From Nitrospirae bacterium YQR-1 (GTDB lineage Bacteria; Nitrospirota; Thermodesulfovibrionia; Thermodesulfovibrionales; Magnetobacteriaceae): DNA of 64,000 nucleotides. Position 1 is the stretch's first letter; the number at the start of each line of letters is the position of its first letter. The translations under genes and the position numbers were made by a program. Positions 1 to 8,105 of the stretch are shown here, piece by piece. The stretch is taken from positions 1-64,000 of the forward strand of contig JAMOBJ010000014.1 of NCBI GenBank assembly GCA_039908095.1, given 5' to 3'. Below the pieces are notes generated by a model. That model made no database searches. It worked only from the letters and a program-made list of their open reading frames with translations, and was not told the origin of the DNA.

Positions 1-1
1 C

Positions 2-2140
2 TACATATTTTTACCGAATATGCCTTTTCTCCTCTGTTTTCAAACCCTTAGACGTTTTGACACTCGGAACTTCCGTTTTAAGATAACGGGTTTACTTCAT
101 GACCTCGGTAAATACCAGCCGGAATTTCAGAATTATCTGAGCAATGGTGGAAAGCGTGGCAGCGTTGCACATGCGTCATGGGGGGCTGGTTATTCAAGGC
201 TTCTTGGATTTACTGAAGCGTCTGTAGCAATTGACGGGCATCATAAAGGATTGCCTGATAACTCGACATGGAAGAGCGACACTGATCCATTCAAACATCA
301 TGATGTTTTTAATTTTGACAATATTAAACAAATTTTTCTCAATGACATAGGCATTAATGAGGCAGATATCAAAATGACAAATTCTTTCGATTTTAAGAGC
401 GGCTCATCAAATCAGGAACTTTTTATCAGGTACCTGTTTAGCGCTCTTACCGATAGTGATTGGCTCTCTACAGAAAAACATTTTGACAAGGATACGTTTA
501 ATATGCGTCTGAAGACCTCCTTACCAATAGAGGAGATGATATTTAATCTTGAATCTGAATTCGCTAAAAAAGGCAAAGATAGTGAAATTAACCAATTGCG
601 CAATAGCGCCCGAAATCTCGTAATTCAGAAAGCTAAAATGTCTTGCGGATTTTATTCGTTAGCACTGCCAACCGGCATGGGTAAAACATTGACATCAATA
701 GAGTGGGCGTTAAGACATGCAAAAAAGAATAGTTTGAAGCGTATAATAATAGTCCTTCCTTATGTAAATATTATAGATCAGACGGCACATGTTTTAAAAA
801 ATATTTTCGGCGAGCAGTGGATTTTAGAGCACCATAGCAGTTATAACGAGAACACACTATCTGCCAAAGATAAAGCAGAATATTATTCTTTAGAGCTTGA
901 GCGAAAAAAATTAGCCTGTGAGAATTGGGACTATCCAATCATTGTAACTACCACCGTTCAATTCTTTGAGTCGCTATTTAGCAACAGACCTTCTCAATGT
1001 CGCAAGATTCATAGCATAGCCGAGTCTGTGGTTATATTTGATGAGGTTCAGTCACTTCCAAAAGAAGTAATATTGCCAACACTGAGGATGCTTGAGGATG
1101 TCCACGTTGTTATGAAAACATCATTTCTTTTTTGCACGGCAACTCAGCCTGCTTTTCTTAAAAGACAAAGGTTTGATGGCATAACTTCGATTTGTCCCTT
1201 AATTGACAATCCCGAAATACTTTACGAAAAATCAAAACGAGTTGAGTATCTATTGGTAAATGATTTAAAACCGATTGACTACGACAGGCTGCTTGAGGCT
1301 GTAACTCAGACAGGAACTGCTGCACTTATTATATTTAATACAAAAAAGGCTGCTTTAGAGTTTTATCAATGCACTAATAACCTTCTTGATTGGGAAAAGA
1401 AGTATCATTTATCAACGGCAATGTGTCCGAAGCACCGGAAAGCCGTCATTGGAAATATTAGAAAAGACATTGACCCAGAACACGGGAGAAAAATATTGGT
1501 GGTGTCAACGCAACTTATTGAAGCCGGTGTTGATTTTGATTTTCCAGTTGTATTTCGAGCTATGGCACCGCTTGAGTCTGTTATCCAAGCCGCAGGCCGA
1601 TGCAATCGTGAAGGCACTTTGGGTGAGATGGGTGGAAAAGTGTTCTTGTTTAAATTACAAGACAGCGGTATGCCTGACAAAACATATGCAGCATGCGCAG
1701 GTCATGCAGAGGAGCTAATTAAACAAAATATTAACCGATTACACTGTTACGATGTATTCAATAAGTATTATGCAGAGGTAGTAGAGCTTTATGTTGATCC
1801 TGATAAACATAAAATCAATGAAGCGCGCAAAAGGTTTGATTTTGAAACTGTAAGTGGTGCTTATCGAATAATTAATGACGTTACAGAGGGTTTGTTTATC
1901 TATCATTACAGCGATGAAAGCAAGCAGTTACTGCATTCACTCGATCATAAGAAATTTTTATCAAGAGATGATTACCGGGAAATGCAGACGTTTACAGTTG
2001 CAGTTTATAATCAATTTCTGAGCCGGAATAAATCTATGTTTAAAGTAATGCCACAAGGGTTTAAGGTATGGTACGGCAACTACGACAGTGAAACAGGTAT
2101 TTCTGTAGCACCAATAGAGGCTGACAAACTCATTGTATAA
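2..2140 (+). CDS. cas3: CRISPR-associated nuclease-helicase Cas3 (type I-C), 5' end outside window
   Basis: Cas3 is the helicase-nuclease that degrades DNA once Cascade has bound its target. An HD nuclease motif (LLHDLGKY) lies near the visible N-terminus and a conserved SALTDSDWL stretch follows. The SF2 helicase core shows Walker A (PTGMGKT, about residue 215 counted from the ATG at 20), the DEAD-like box FDEVQ (about 340), the CTATQP motif, and motif VI (QAAGRCNREG, about 523). The frame is open to the left edge with no stop, so the true start is probably outside the window. The roughly 28 residues before HDLGK do not resemble the usual Cas3 N-terminus and the expected first histidine is not seen, so a frameshift near 20-90 is possible. 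It is first in a cas operon that ends with cas2 and the array. Confidence 0.93.
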   Translation, partial: YIFLPNMPFLLCFQTLRRFDTRNFRFKITGLLHDLGKYQPEFQNYLSNGGKRGSVAHASWGAGYSRLLGFTEASVAIDGHHKGLPDNSTWKSDTDPFKHHDVFNFDNIKQIFLNDIGINEADIKMTNSFDFKSGSSNQELFIRYLFSALTDSDWLSTEKHFDKDTFNMRLKTSLPIEEMIFNLESEFAKKGKDSEINQLRNSARNLVIQKAKMSCGFYSLALPTGMGKTLTSIEWALRHAKKNSLKRIIIVLPYVNIIDQTAHVLKNIFGEQWILEHHSSYNENTLSAKDKAEYYSLELERKKLACENWDYPIIVTTTVQFFESLFSNRPSQCRKIHSIAESVVIFDEVQSLPKEVILPTLRMLEDVHVVMKTSFLFCTATQPAFLKRQRFDGITSICPLIDNPEILYEKSKRVEYLLVNDLKPIDYDRLLEAVTQTGTAALIIFNTKKAALEFYQCTNNLLDWEKKYHLSTAMCPKHRKAVIGNIRKDIDPEHGRKILVVSTQLIEAGVDFDFPVVFRAMAPLESVIQAAGRCNREGTLGEMGGKVFLFKLQDSGMPDKTYAACAGHAEELIKQNINRLHCYDVFNKYYAEVVELYVDPDKHKINEARKRFDFETVSGAYRIINDVTEGLFIYHYSDESKQLLHSLDHKKFLSRDDYREMQTFTVAVYNQFLSRNKSMFKVMPQGFKVWYGNYDSETGISVAPIEADKLIV

Positions 2141-2153
2141 CCGGGAGGTGAAA

Positions 2154-2897
2154 ATGCTCGATAAACGTGAGGTAAGAGTAAAAGTAAAAGGCGATTTTGC
2201 TTTGTTTACACGTCCAGATCTAAAAGTTGAACGTATGACATATCCGTGTATGACGCCATCGGCAGCAAGGGGTATTCTTGATTCCATTTTATGGAAGCCG
2301 GAGTTTCAATGGTACATCAGGCGAATAATTGTGTTGAAACCAATTCGGTTTGCAACGATTAAGCGTAATGAGATTAATTCAAAACAAAGTAAACATCCAA
2401 TTATTATTGAGGAGAATCGAGTGCAACGAAACAGTGTAGTGCTCAGGGATGTGGCCTATATAATTGAGGCATCAATTTATCAGAGTCAAGTATCAGAGAA
2501 AAACAAACCTGAAAAATACGTAGGGAGAAAAGGTATTGATTCTAAAAATGATGGAATATTTAACAGAAGACTTAAAAAAGGGCAATGCTGGCGTAGGCCA
2601 TATCTTGGTGTTCGTGAATTTACCGCTGAATTTATGGAACCGGATGGAACTGAGCAACCGATAACGGAAACTGTTCCGATAGGGAGTATGCTGTTTGACA
2701 TCTTTTATGACACGAAAGGAAAACCTGCTCCTTTGTTTTTTTATGATGTTGCGATACGCAATGGTATTTTGAATTGTGAGGTACCGGAAAATGATAAGAT
2801 GATGGAATCAAGCCATGTCCAACCGCCTATGGACAGTGAAGCATCTGCCCAGATTTATGAGTTTAACCTGCAAGAGGAAAGGGAGGCTGGTTTATGA
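2154..2897 (+). CDS. cas5c: Cas5c (Cas5d), type I-C pre-crRNA endoribonuclease
   Basis: In type I-C systems, which lack Cas6, Cas5c cuts the repeat transcript and stays on the crRNA 5' handle within Cascade. The protein has about 247 residues and the family's N-terminal strand (VRVKVKGDFALFTRPDLKVE) followed by the helix TYPCMTPSAARGIL. The ATG at 2154 is preferred over an upstream in-frame start at 2133 because GGGAGGTG sits 4 bases before it and the 2133 start lies inside the end of cas3. The stop overlaps the cas8c start in an ATGA junction, which indicates translational coupling. Confidence 0.93.
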   Translation: MLDKREVRVKVKGDFALFTRPDLKVERMTYPCMTPSAARGILDSILWKPEFQWYIRRIIVLKPIRFATIKRNEINSKQSKHPIIIEENRVQRNSVVLRDVAYIIEASIYQSQVSEKNKPEKYVGRKGIDSKNDGIFNRRLKKGQCWRRPYLGVREFTAEFMEPDGTEQPITETVPIGSMLFDIFYDTKGKPAPLFFYDVAIRNGILNCEVPENDKMMESSHVQPPMDSEASAQIYEFNLQEEREAGL

Positions 2898-4801
2898 TTA
2901 AAGAATTTAGCGAATTTGGGAAAAGTCTCAGAAGTCAGAAAACTGAAAACAACTGGGTAAACGATGCACTTCAGGAAGTAGATATTTCCCTTGTTTTAAC
3001 AATTAAGCATGATGGCAGTTTTGTTTCTTTGAGAAGTATTGAGAAGAAAAAAACGATAGCGGAGGCAGTGCAAAGAACAAGTGGGAAAGGAGCAAGGCTA
3101 TTAATAGATAATTGTGGTTATGTCCTTGGCGTTTATGATTATGATGGCAATGACTTTAAAAAGAAGGCCAAAAAAATGGGCGAGCAAAAAGCTCATGATA
3201 TTTTAAAAAAAGATACGTCTGAAAAACTGGAGCTATTTAAGGACCGTTTAAATGAATTTGTTGATTTGGATGAGATAAAACCTCTTTTTAAGTTTTATGA
3301 TTCCAACAAACAAAGTGGTATAGATACTGTTACTCAGGATTATTTTATGAAGAATATTCTGAAAAAGGATCGAGGTGGTAATATTGCATTGTTAGTATCA
3401 AACACGGATAAATATGTCCATGAGCATGATGTCGTTTATCAAAGAATAGTTGATGTCTATACACTTAAACAAAAAGATTTCATATCAAAAATTAAGAGGA
3501 AATGCTCAATTTGCGGTGGATGGCAATATCCAGTTGGTGATTTCACCCATTTTCCAATTAAAGGTATTCCAGGTTCTAAAGAACCTGCCGGGGGACGCAA
3601 ATTAGTTTCGTATAACGGGGATAACAATCCATTTGAGTCATATGGAATGGTCGGTAATGAAAATAGCATGATTTGCACTAATTGCTCAAAAACATATGTT
3701 GAAGGGCTAAATTGGCTATTATCAGAAGGGACTATATTTAAAAATAAAAAAAATAAAGATGATATACGTTATACGAATAGATGGCCACTTACAAGAAGTG
3801 CAAGTTTTAGAATGGACACTGTAATGGTTTTTTGGACACGAGAAAACAAAAAGTTGGATGTAGCCGACTTCCTTGAGAGGCCAAAATCAGAGGAAGTTGC
3901 AAAATTTATTGATTCAGTGACATCTGCAAAAGAAAGTGATAGTCGTTATCTTGAACACGACCGTTTCTATTCCTGTACACTTTCCGGCTCAGCAGCGCGT
4001 GTAGTGGTACGAGACTGGATTGAAACAAGCCTAGTCGATTTTAAAGAATCAATTGCAAAATGGTTTCAAGATATCGCTATTGTTGAATACGATAATGACT
4101 TAAAAAATACGCAGATAAATTATGCCGGTCTTTATGATCTGGCAAGATGCTGTCAAAGAAAAAACACTGATGGCACTTATGATAAAGAAGATAAGTCGTT
4201 GTCAAGAGTGGCTGCAAACTTATGGAACGCTGCATTAAAGAACGTCAAGCCACCATTGTGGATATTGACAAAAGTTCTTCAACGTGCTCGTATTAATGGC
4301 AAACCTCAAAATGAAAGTAAAGTACAAAAACATATTGATGGTGTTACTGCAGAACGGGCGGCTTTAATCAAATTAATCTTAAATCGGCAAAATGAAGGAG
4401 GAAATTTTGTGATAACTGAGAAAATTGTAGAGGGTAATAGACCGGCGGCATATGTCTGTGGACAGATTTTTGCAAAGCTGGAAAGTATTCAATATTTTGC
4501 ATTAGGTGAAAAAAACGCAGGAATTAGAGAGAAATTTTTTACATTTGCCATGACATCGCCATCATCTGCATTCGGGCGATTATTCAACCTAAATTCAAAG
4601 CATTTTACAAAATTGAAAAATGACAAGCCTGGTCTAGCTGTTAATATGGACTGTGAACTTCAACTATTGTGCAAGGATGTAGATATTAATTGTTTTCCGG
4701 CCACTTTTTCGTTAATTGAACAGGGACAGTTTGCCATAGGATACTATCATCAGAGGCAGTTACAATTTAACTGTTCTAAAGAAAACAAAAAGGAGAGATA
4801 A
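2894..4801 (+). CDS. cas8c: Cas8c (Csd1), large subunit of type I-C Cascade
   Basis: This 635-residue protein is the type I-C large subunit, which recognises the PAM and helps load target DNA. Two CxxC pairs, CSIC at about residue 204 and CTNC at about 261, form a probable zinc-binding insertion typical of the family. The C-terminal part carries the FPATFSLIEQGQFAIGYYHQ signature shared by Csd1 proteins. It overlaps cas5c by 4 bases and ends one base before the cas7c start. The coding sequence is AT-rich compared with cas4 and cas1. An internal, in-frame translation start (separate entry) probably yields the small subunit from the same gene. Confidence 0.93.
   Translation: MIKEFSEFGKSLRSQKTENNWVNDALQEVDISLVLTIKHDGSFVSLRSIEKKKTIAEAVQRTSGKGARLLIDNCGYVLGVYDYDGNDFKKKAKKMGEQKAHDILKKDTSEKLELFKDRLNEFVDLDEIKPLFKFYDSNKQSGIDTVTQDYFMKNILKKDRGGNIALLVSNTDKYVHEHDVVYQRIVDVYTLKQKDFISKIKRKCSICGGWQYPVGDFTHFPIKGIPGSKEPAGGRKLVSYNGDNNPFESYGMVGNENSMICTNCSKTYVEGLNWLLSEGTIFKNKKNKDDIRYTNRWPLTRSASFRMDTVMVFWTRENKKLDVADFLERPKSEEVAKFIDSVTSAKESDSRYLEHDRFYSCTLSGSAARVVVRDWIETSLVDFKESIAKWFQDIAIVEYDNDLKNTQINYAGLYDLARCCQRKNTDGTYDKEDKSLSRVAANLWNAALKNVKPPLWILTKVLQRARINGKPQNESKVQKHIDGVTAERAALIKLILNRQNEGGNFVITEKIVEGNRPAAYVCGQIFAKLESIQYFALGEKNAGIREKFFTFAMTSPSSAFGRLFNLNSKHFTKLKNDKPGLAVNMDCELQLLCKDVDINCFPATFSLIEQGQFAIGYYHQRQLQFNCSKENKKER
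4409..4801 (+). CDS. cas11c: Cas11c small subunit from an internal start inside cas8c
   Basis: For several type I systems, including I-C, it is established that the small subunit Cas11 is translated separately from the 3' end of the large-subunit gene. Here GAAGGAGG at 4394-4401 is followed, after 7 bases, by a GTG at 4409 in the cas8c frame. It would give about 130 residues beginning (M)ITEKIVEGNRP and ending with the Csd1 C-terminus. Length, position and quality of the ribosome-binding site all match expectation. Expression itself is inferred. Confidence 0.72.
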   Translation: MITEKIVEGNRPAAYVCGQIFAKLESIQYFALGEKNAGIREKFFTFAMTSPSSAFGRLFNLNSKHFTKLKNDKPGLAVNMDCELQLLCKDVDINCFPATFSLIEQGQFAIGYYHQRQLQFNCSKENKKER

Positions 4802-4802
4802 C

Positions 4803-5756
4803 ATGAACAATGAAACAATCAAGAATCGTTACGATTTTATATTTTTCTTTGATGTAATAAACGGCAACCCTAATGGTGACCCAGATCAGGTTAACTTACC
4901 TAGGGCTGATGCTGAGGACCAACATGGATTGGTTACGGATGTTTGTATTAAAAGGAAAGTAAGGAATTATGTTCAACTTGTACATAATCTGCAATCTCCC
5001 AATAATATTTTTATCAGACAGCGAGATATTAACAGTGAAGATAGCTATTTGAATGTAATTATTGGAAAAGCAAAAGGTGATAACGCATCTGAAAAACGTA
5101 TGAGTTTGTGTGCTGATTATTGGGATATCAGAACTTTTGGCGCTGTTTTAAGTACTGGAGAAAAGGAAAGTGGTGAAGCATCAGACGAGGAAAATGAAAT
5201 TGAAACTAAAGTTAAAAATCAAAAGAAGGGCAAAATAAGAGGAGCAGGGACAGTCCGTGGCCCTGTGCAATTTACTTTTTCAAGATCGGAGGATCGTATT
5301 TATCAAGCAGAACATTCAATAACAAGGTGCTGTGTTACTACTGAAAAAGAAAAAAATGAACAGTTAAAAAAGGACCGTGAATTTGCTTCTACTTTTGGCA
5401 GGAAAGCGACTGTACCGTATGGTCTTTACAGGATGAATGGTTTTATTTCAGCTAATGATGCACAGAAAACAAAGTTTACAGAAGTTGACCTCACACTACT
5501 ATGGAAATCGTTAATCAATGCTTTTGAAAATGACCGGGCTGCTGCCCGTGGGGAGATGAGCACTGTAAAACTGGTTATATTCAAGCATGATTACCATTTA
5601 GGTAATGAGCTTTCAAGCAAGTTGTTTGAGCGGGTGACAGTAACGAAAAATACTGAACTGCCTCGAAAAAAAGCAGATTATGATATTGTTGTTAACAAAG
5701 AAAGCCTCCCAACTGGTATTACGATTAAAGAATGGCCGGAAGTGAATGTTTACTGA
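4803..5756 (+). CDS. cas7c: Cas7c (Csd2), type I-C Cascade backbone
   Basis: Cas7c subunits polymerise along the crRNA spacer and form the Cascade backbone. The 317-residue protein opens with the family signature FFFDVINGNPNGDPD, continues with LVTDVCIKRKVRNYV, and has the mid-protein pieces DIRTFGAVLS and GPVQFTFSRS. AAGGAGAG precedes the ATG. The gene follows cas8c by one base and overlaps cas4 by 11 bases, so it lies fully inside the operon. Confidence 0.95.
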   Translation: MNNETIKNRYDFIFFFDVINGNPNGDPDQVNLPRADAEDQHGLVTDVCIKRKVRNYVQLVHNLQSPNNIFIRQRDINSEDSYLNVIIGKAKGDNASEKRMSLCADYWDIRTFGAVLSTGEKESGEASDEENEIETKVKNQKKGKIRGAGTVRGPVQFTFSRSEDRIYQAEHSITRCCVTTEKEKNEQLKKDREFASTFGRKATVPYGLYRMNGFISANDAQKTKFTEVDLTLLWKSLINAFENDRAAARGEMSTVKLVIFKHDYHLGNELSSKLFERVTVTKNTELPRKKADYDIVVNKESLPTGITIKEWPEVNVY

Positions 5757-6405
5757 GGATGAGCTGATACAGCTTTCGGCGTTGCAGCATCTGGTTTTTT
5801 GTGAGAGGCAGTGTGCGCTCATACACATAGAGCAGGTATGGGATGAGAACCTCTACACTGCGGAGGGCCGTATTATGCACGAGCATGTTGACTCAGGTAA
5901 AAGCGAAAACAGGGGCGATATTAAAATTGCTACAGGCGTGCCGCTTAGGTCGTTAATATTGGGGCTCTCCGGTAAGGCCGATGTTGTGGAATTCCATAAA
6001 ATCCGGGGCGATTCAGCTAAAAAGAAGGTTACGTGGCAGCCTTTTCCGGTAGAGTATAAGCGCGGCAGCCCCAAACGTGACAACTGCGATAAAGTGCAGT
6101 TGTGCGCTCAGGCTATTTGTCTTGAGGAAATGCTCGGCACTGAAATAAAACACGGAGCGCTGTTTTATGGCAAAACCAGAAGACGATTTGATGTGACATT
6201 TGATGCCGGACTGAGACACGAAACCGAACAGGCCGCTATGCGGCTTCACGAACTGGTAGAGTCCGGGAAGACGCCTCCGCCGCTCTATGGTGCTAAATGC
6301 AAAAACTGTTCGCTTTCAGATATTTGCCTGCCGGAGAAAATAACAAAAGGGAATTTATCGGTGGAAACCTATATTAAAAAATGCCTGAGTCAGGATGCGG
6401 AATAA
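5746..6405 (+). CDS. cas4: Cas4, RecB-like exonuclease of the adaptation module
   Basis: Cas4 trims and PAM-selects prespacers for Cas1-Cas2. The cysteines that hold an iron-sulfur cluster are visible: FCERQC at residues 18-23, and CKNCSLSDIC near residues 184-193. The RecB nuclease core has the aspartate in GKADVVEF and the E-x-K motif in PVEYKRGSP. Its length of 219 residues is normal for the family. It starts inside the last codons of cas7c. From this gene onward the DNA is visibly richer in GC than in cas5c-cas7c, which suggests that the adaptation and effector blocks have different histories. Confidence 0.95.
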   Translation: MFTEDELIQLSALQHLVFCERQCALIHIEQVWDENLYTAEGRIMHEHVDSGKSENRGDIKIATGVPLRSLILGLSGKADVVEFHKIRGDSAKKKVTWQPFPVEYKRGSPKRDNCDKVQLCAQAICLEEMLGTEIKHGALFYGKTRRRFDVTFDAGLRHETEQAAMRLHELVESGKTPPPLYGAKCKNCSLSDICLPEKITKGNLSVETYIKKCLSQDAE

Positions 6406-6420
6406 AGCGGTGAACCAACT

Positions 6421-7452
6421 ATGAAAAGGCTGCTAAACACACTATACGTAACAACACAGGGAGCGTATCTAACAAAAGAGGGCGAGACCGTGGTGGTGAA
6501 AGTCGGGGATGATACGCTTGGGAAGGTGCCTGTGCATACGCTCTGCAGCATTGTTTGTTTTGGGCAAGTGATGGTAAGTCCGCCACTTATGGGTTTTTGT
6601 GCACAACGAAATGTTTCGATGAGTTTTCTGACGGAGTACGGACGTTTTTTAGCAAAAGTGCAGGGACCGGTCTCAGGCAATGTGTTATTGCGCCGGCAGC
6701 AGTACCGGCTTGCGGACAGTGCGGATGAATCGGCAAAAGTAGCAAGGTCTGTATTAATAGGAAAAATTTCCAATAGCCGCACTGTGTTAAGGCGCATGTT
6801 GAGGGACCATGCTGAACGCCTTGATAATGATGATATGTTAAAAGCTGCGGAACGTCTGGGTATATCGCTTAGAAAGGTTCAGAGTGCCGCTTCACTTGAG
6901 CAGTTAAGGGGAATAGAGGGAGATGCGGCACATCATTATTTTAGTGTTTTTGACAATCTGATAATAAGCCAAAGGGAAGAATTCTTTTTTAAGGTAAGAA
7001 GCAGGCGTCCACCGATGGACAGGGTCAACTGCCTGCTGTCGTTTTTATATACATTGGTGCTTCATGACATACGAGGTGCGTGTGAGACGGTTGGGCTTGA
7101 TCCTGCAGTGGGGTATCTACACAGGGATCGCCCGGAGCGAGCGGGGCTTGCGCTTGATATGTTAGAAGAGTTTCGGCCATATCTTGCAGACAGGCTGGTG
7201 CTTAGTCTAATAAACTTAAATCAGGTCAAGCCCTCAGGGTTTAAAAAACTTGAAACTGGGGCTGTCACAATGGATGATGAAACACGCAAGGTAGTTTTAG
7301 TGGCATATCAAAAGAGAAAACAGGATGAGATAACGCATCCGTTTCTTAATGAGAAGGTATCGGTTGGGATATTATTTCACATTCAGGCGATGTTGTTTGC
7401 GCGGTTTACACGTAATGATCTGGAAGGTTATCCACCGTTTATATGGCAGTGA
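6421..7452 (+). CDS. cas1: Cas1 (type I-C), spacer integrase
   Basis: Cas1 joins prespacers to the leader-proximal repeat. The 343-residue protein has the catalytic metal ligands in family context: glutamate in RGIEGDAAHHYF, histidine in GYLHRDRPERAGLALD and acidic residues in MLEEFRP. The N-terminus, MKRLLNTLYVTTQGAYL, is typical of subtype I-C. The family-typical end YPPFIWQ is intact, but its TGA stop (7450-7452) coincides with the first bases of a dispersed repeat. As a result, cas1 and cas2 are 184 bases apart rather than adjacent. Confidence 0.96.
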   Translation: MKRLLNTLYVTTQGAYLTKEGETVVVKVGDDTLGKVPVHTLCSIVCFGQVMVSPPLMGFCAQRNVSMSFLTEYGRFLAKVQGPVSGNVLLRRQQYRLADSADESAKVARSVLIGKISNSRTVLRRMLRDHAERLDNDDMLKAAERLGISLRKVQSAASLEQLRGIEGDAAHHYFSVFDNLIISQREEFFFKVRSRRPPMDRVNCLLSFLYTLVLHDIRGACETVGLDPAVGYLHRDRPERAGLALDMLEEFRPYLADRLVLSLINLNQVKPSGFKKLETGAVTMDDETRKVVLVAYQKRKQDEITHPFLNEKVSVGILFHIQAMLFARFTRNDLEGYPPFIWQ

Positions 7453-7598
7453 TACCAAGCAGCGTTCAATCGCCTAACATCGTTGGCATCGTGGAAAGCT
7501 CCGGGGGCATACTCTCCCCTAAATGGGAATCCTCTGCAAGGGAAGGTGCTGCTTTCTCATTGCCGCCTGTGTTTACTTCTGGATGGAACCTTGTAAAT
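7450..7598 (+). repeat. Dispersed inverted-end repeat, copy 1 (between cas1 and cas2)
   Basis: About 149 bp, starting TGATACCAAGCAGCGTTCA and ending near CTTCTGGATGGAACCTTGTA. It aligns along its length with the copies at 50943-51089 and, in reverse, 37160-37307. The left end overlaps the cas1 stop codon. The right end is more diverged than in other copies, which suggests an older insertion. Confidence 0.85.
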
Positions 7599-7636
7599 CA
7601 TGTGTAGTAGTAATGACAGGGGAGGAGTGAAACACA

Positions 7637-7924
7637 TTGTTGGTACTGATAAGTTATGATGTGGCGATAGACGGCAACGGTAAGCAGAGATTAAGGCGTG
7701 TGGCGAGAGCTTGTCAGGACTATGGCCAGAGAGTGCAGTATTCAGTATTTGAGTGTTTGCTGGATCCTGCGCAGTGGGCGGTATTGCGACAGCGATTGAT
7801 AGAGGAGATAGATAAAGAGCATGACAGTCTTCGATTCTATTTTCTTGGTTCAAACTGGAAGCACCGCGTGGAGCATATAGGAGCAAAAGGTGGACTGGAT
7901 CAGGATGGTCCGTTGGTATTTTAG
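7637..7924 (+). CDS. cas2: Cas2, structural partner of Cas1
   Basis: Cas2 forms the central dimer of the Cas1-Cas2 integrase. The 95-residue protein contains the ferredoxin-like core with LISYDVAIDG, RRVARACQDYGQRVQYSVFE and SLRFYFLGSNW, which is characteristic of type I-C Cas2. The start is a TTG at 7637 (or the next codon, also TTG), supported by GGGGAGGAG about 10 bases upstream and by the family N-terminus MLVL. No ATG is available. A dispersed repeat precedes it, so its expression could differ from that of cas1. Confidence 0.93.
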   Translation: MLVLISYDVAIDGNGKQRLRRVARACQDYGQRVQYSVFECLLDPAQWAVLRQRLIEEIDKEHDSLRFYFLGSNWKHRVEHIGAKGGLDQDGPLVF

Positions 7925-8105
7925 GAAGTGCGAACCCTAAGCGGACATAATTTCCCCCGGGAGGTTCGCAGACCTAAAAAAGTATTTAAAAACAGTTAGT
8001 TATGAATATTGCTCTTTGAAAACTATGTTACTTTTTAATTTAAAAATGAGGTTGGCGGATAGTGATCAAATAAGCTATAATTATCAGCAAGTTACATATG
8101 TGACC
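7925..8105 (+). promoter_or_regulatory. CRISPR leader
   Basis: AT-rich, gene-free stretch between cas2 and the first repeat. It holds a perfect 8-bp inverted repeat, TGCGAACC (7929-7936) and GGTTCGCA (7963-7970), of a kind often seen beside type I-C arrays. The terminal repeat at the far end of the array is the degenerate one, which confirms that this side is the leader, where transcription starts and new spacers enter. Confidence 0.8.
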
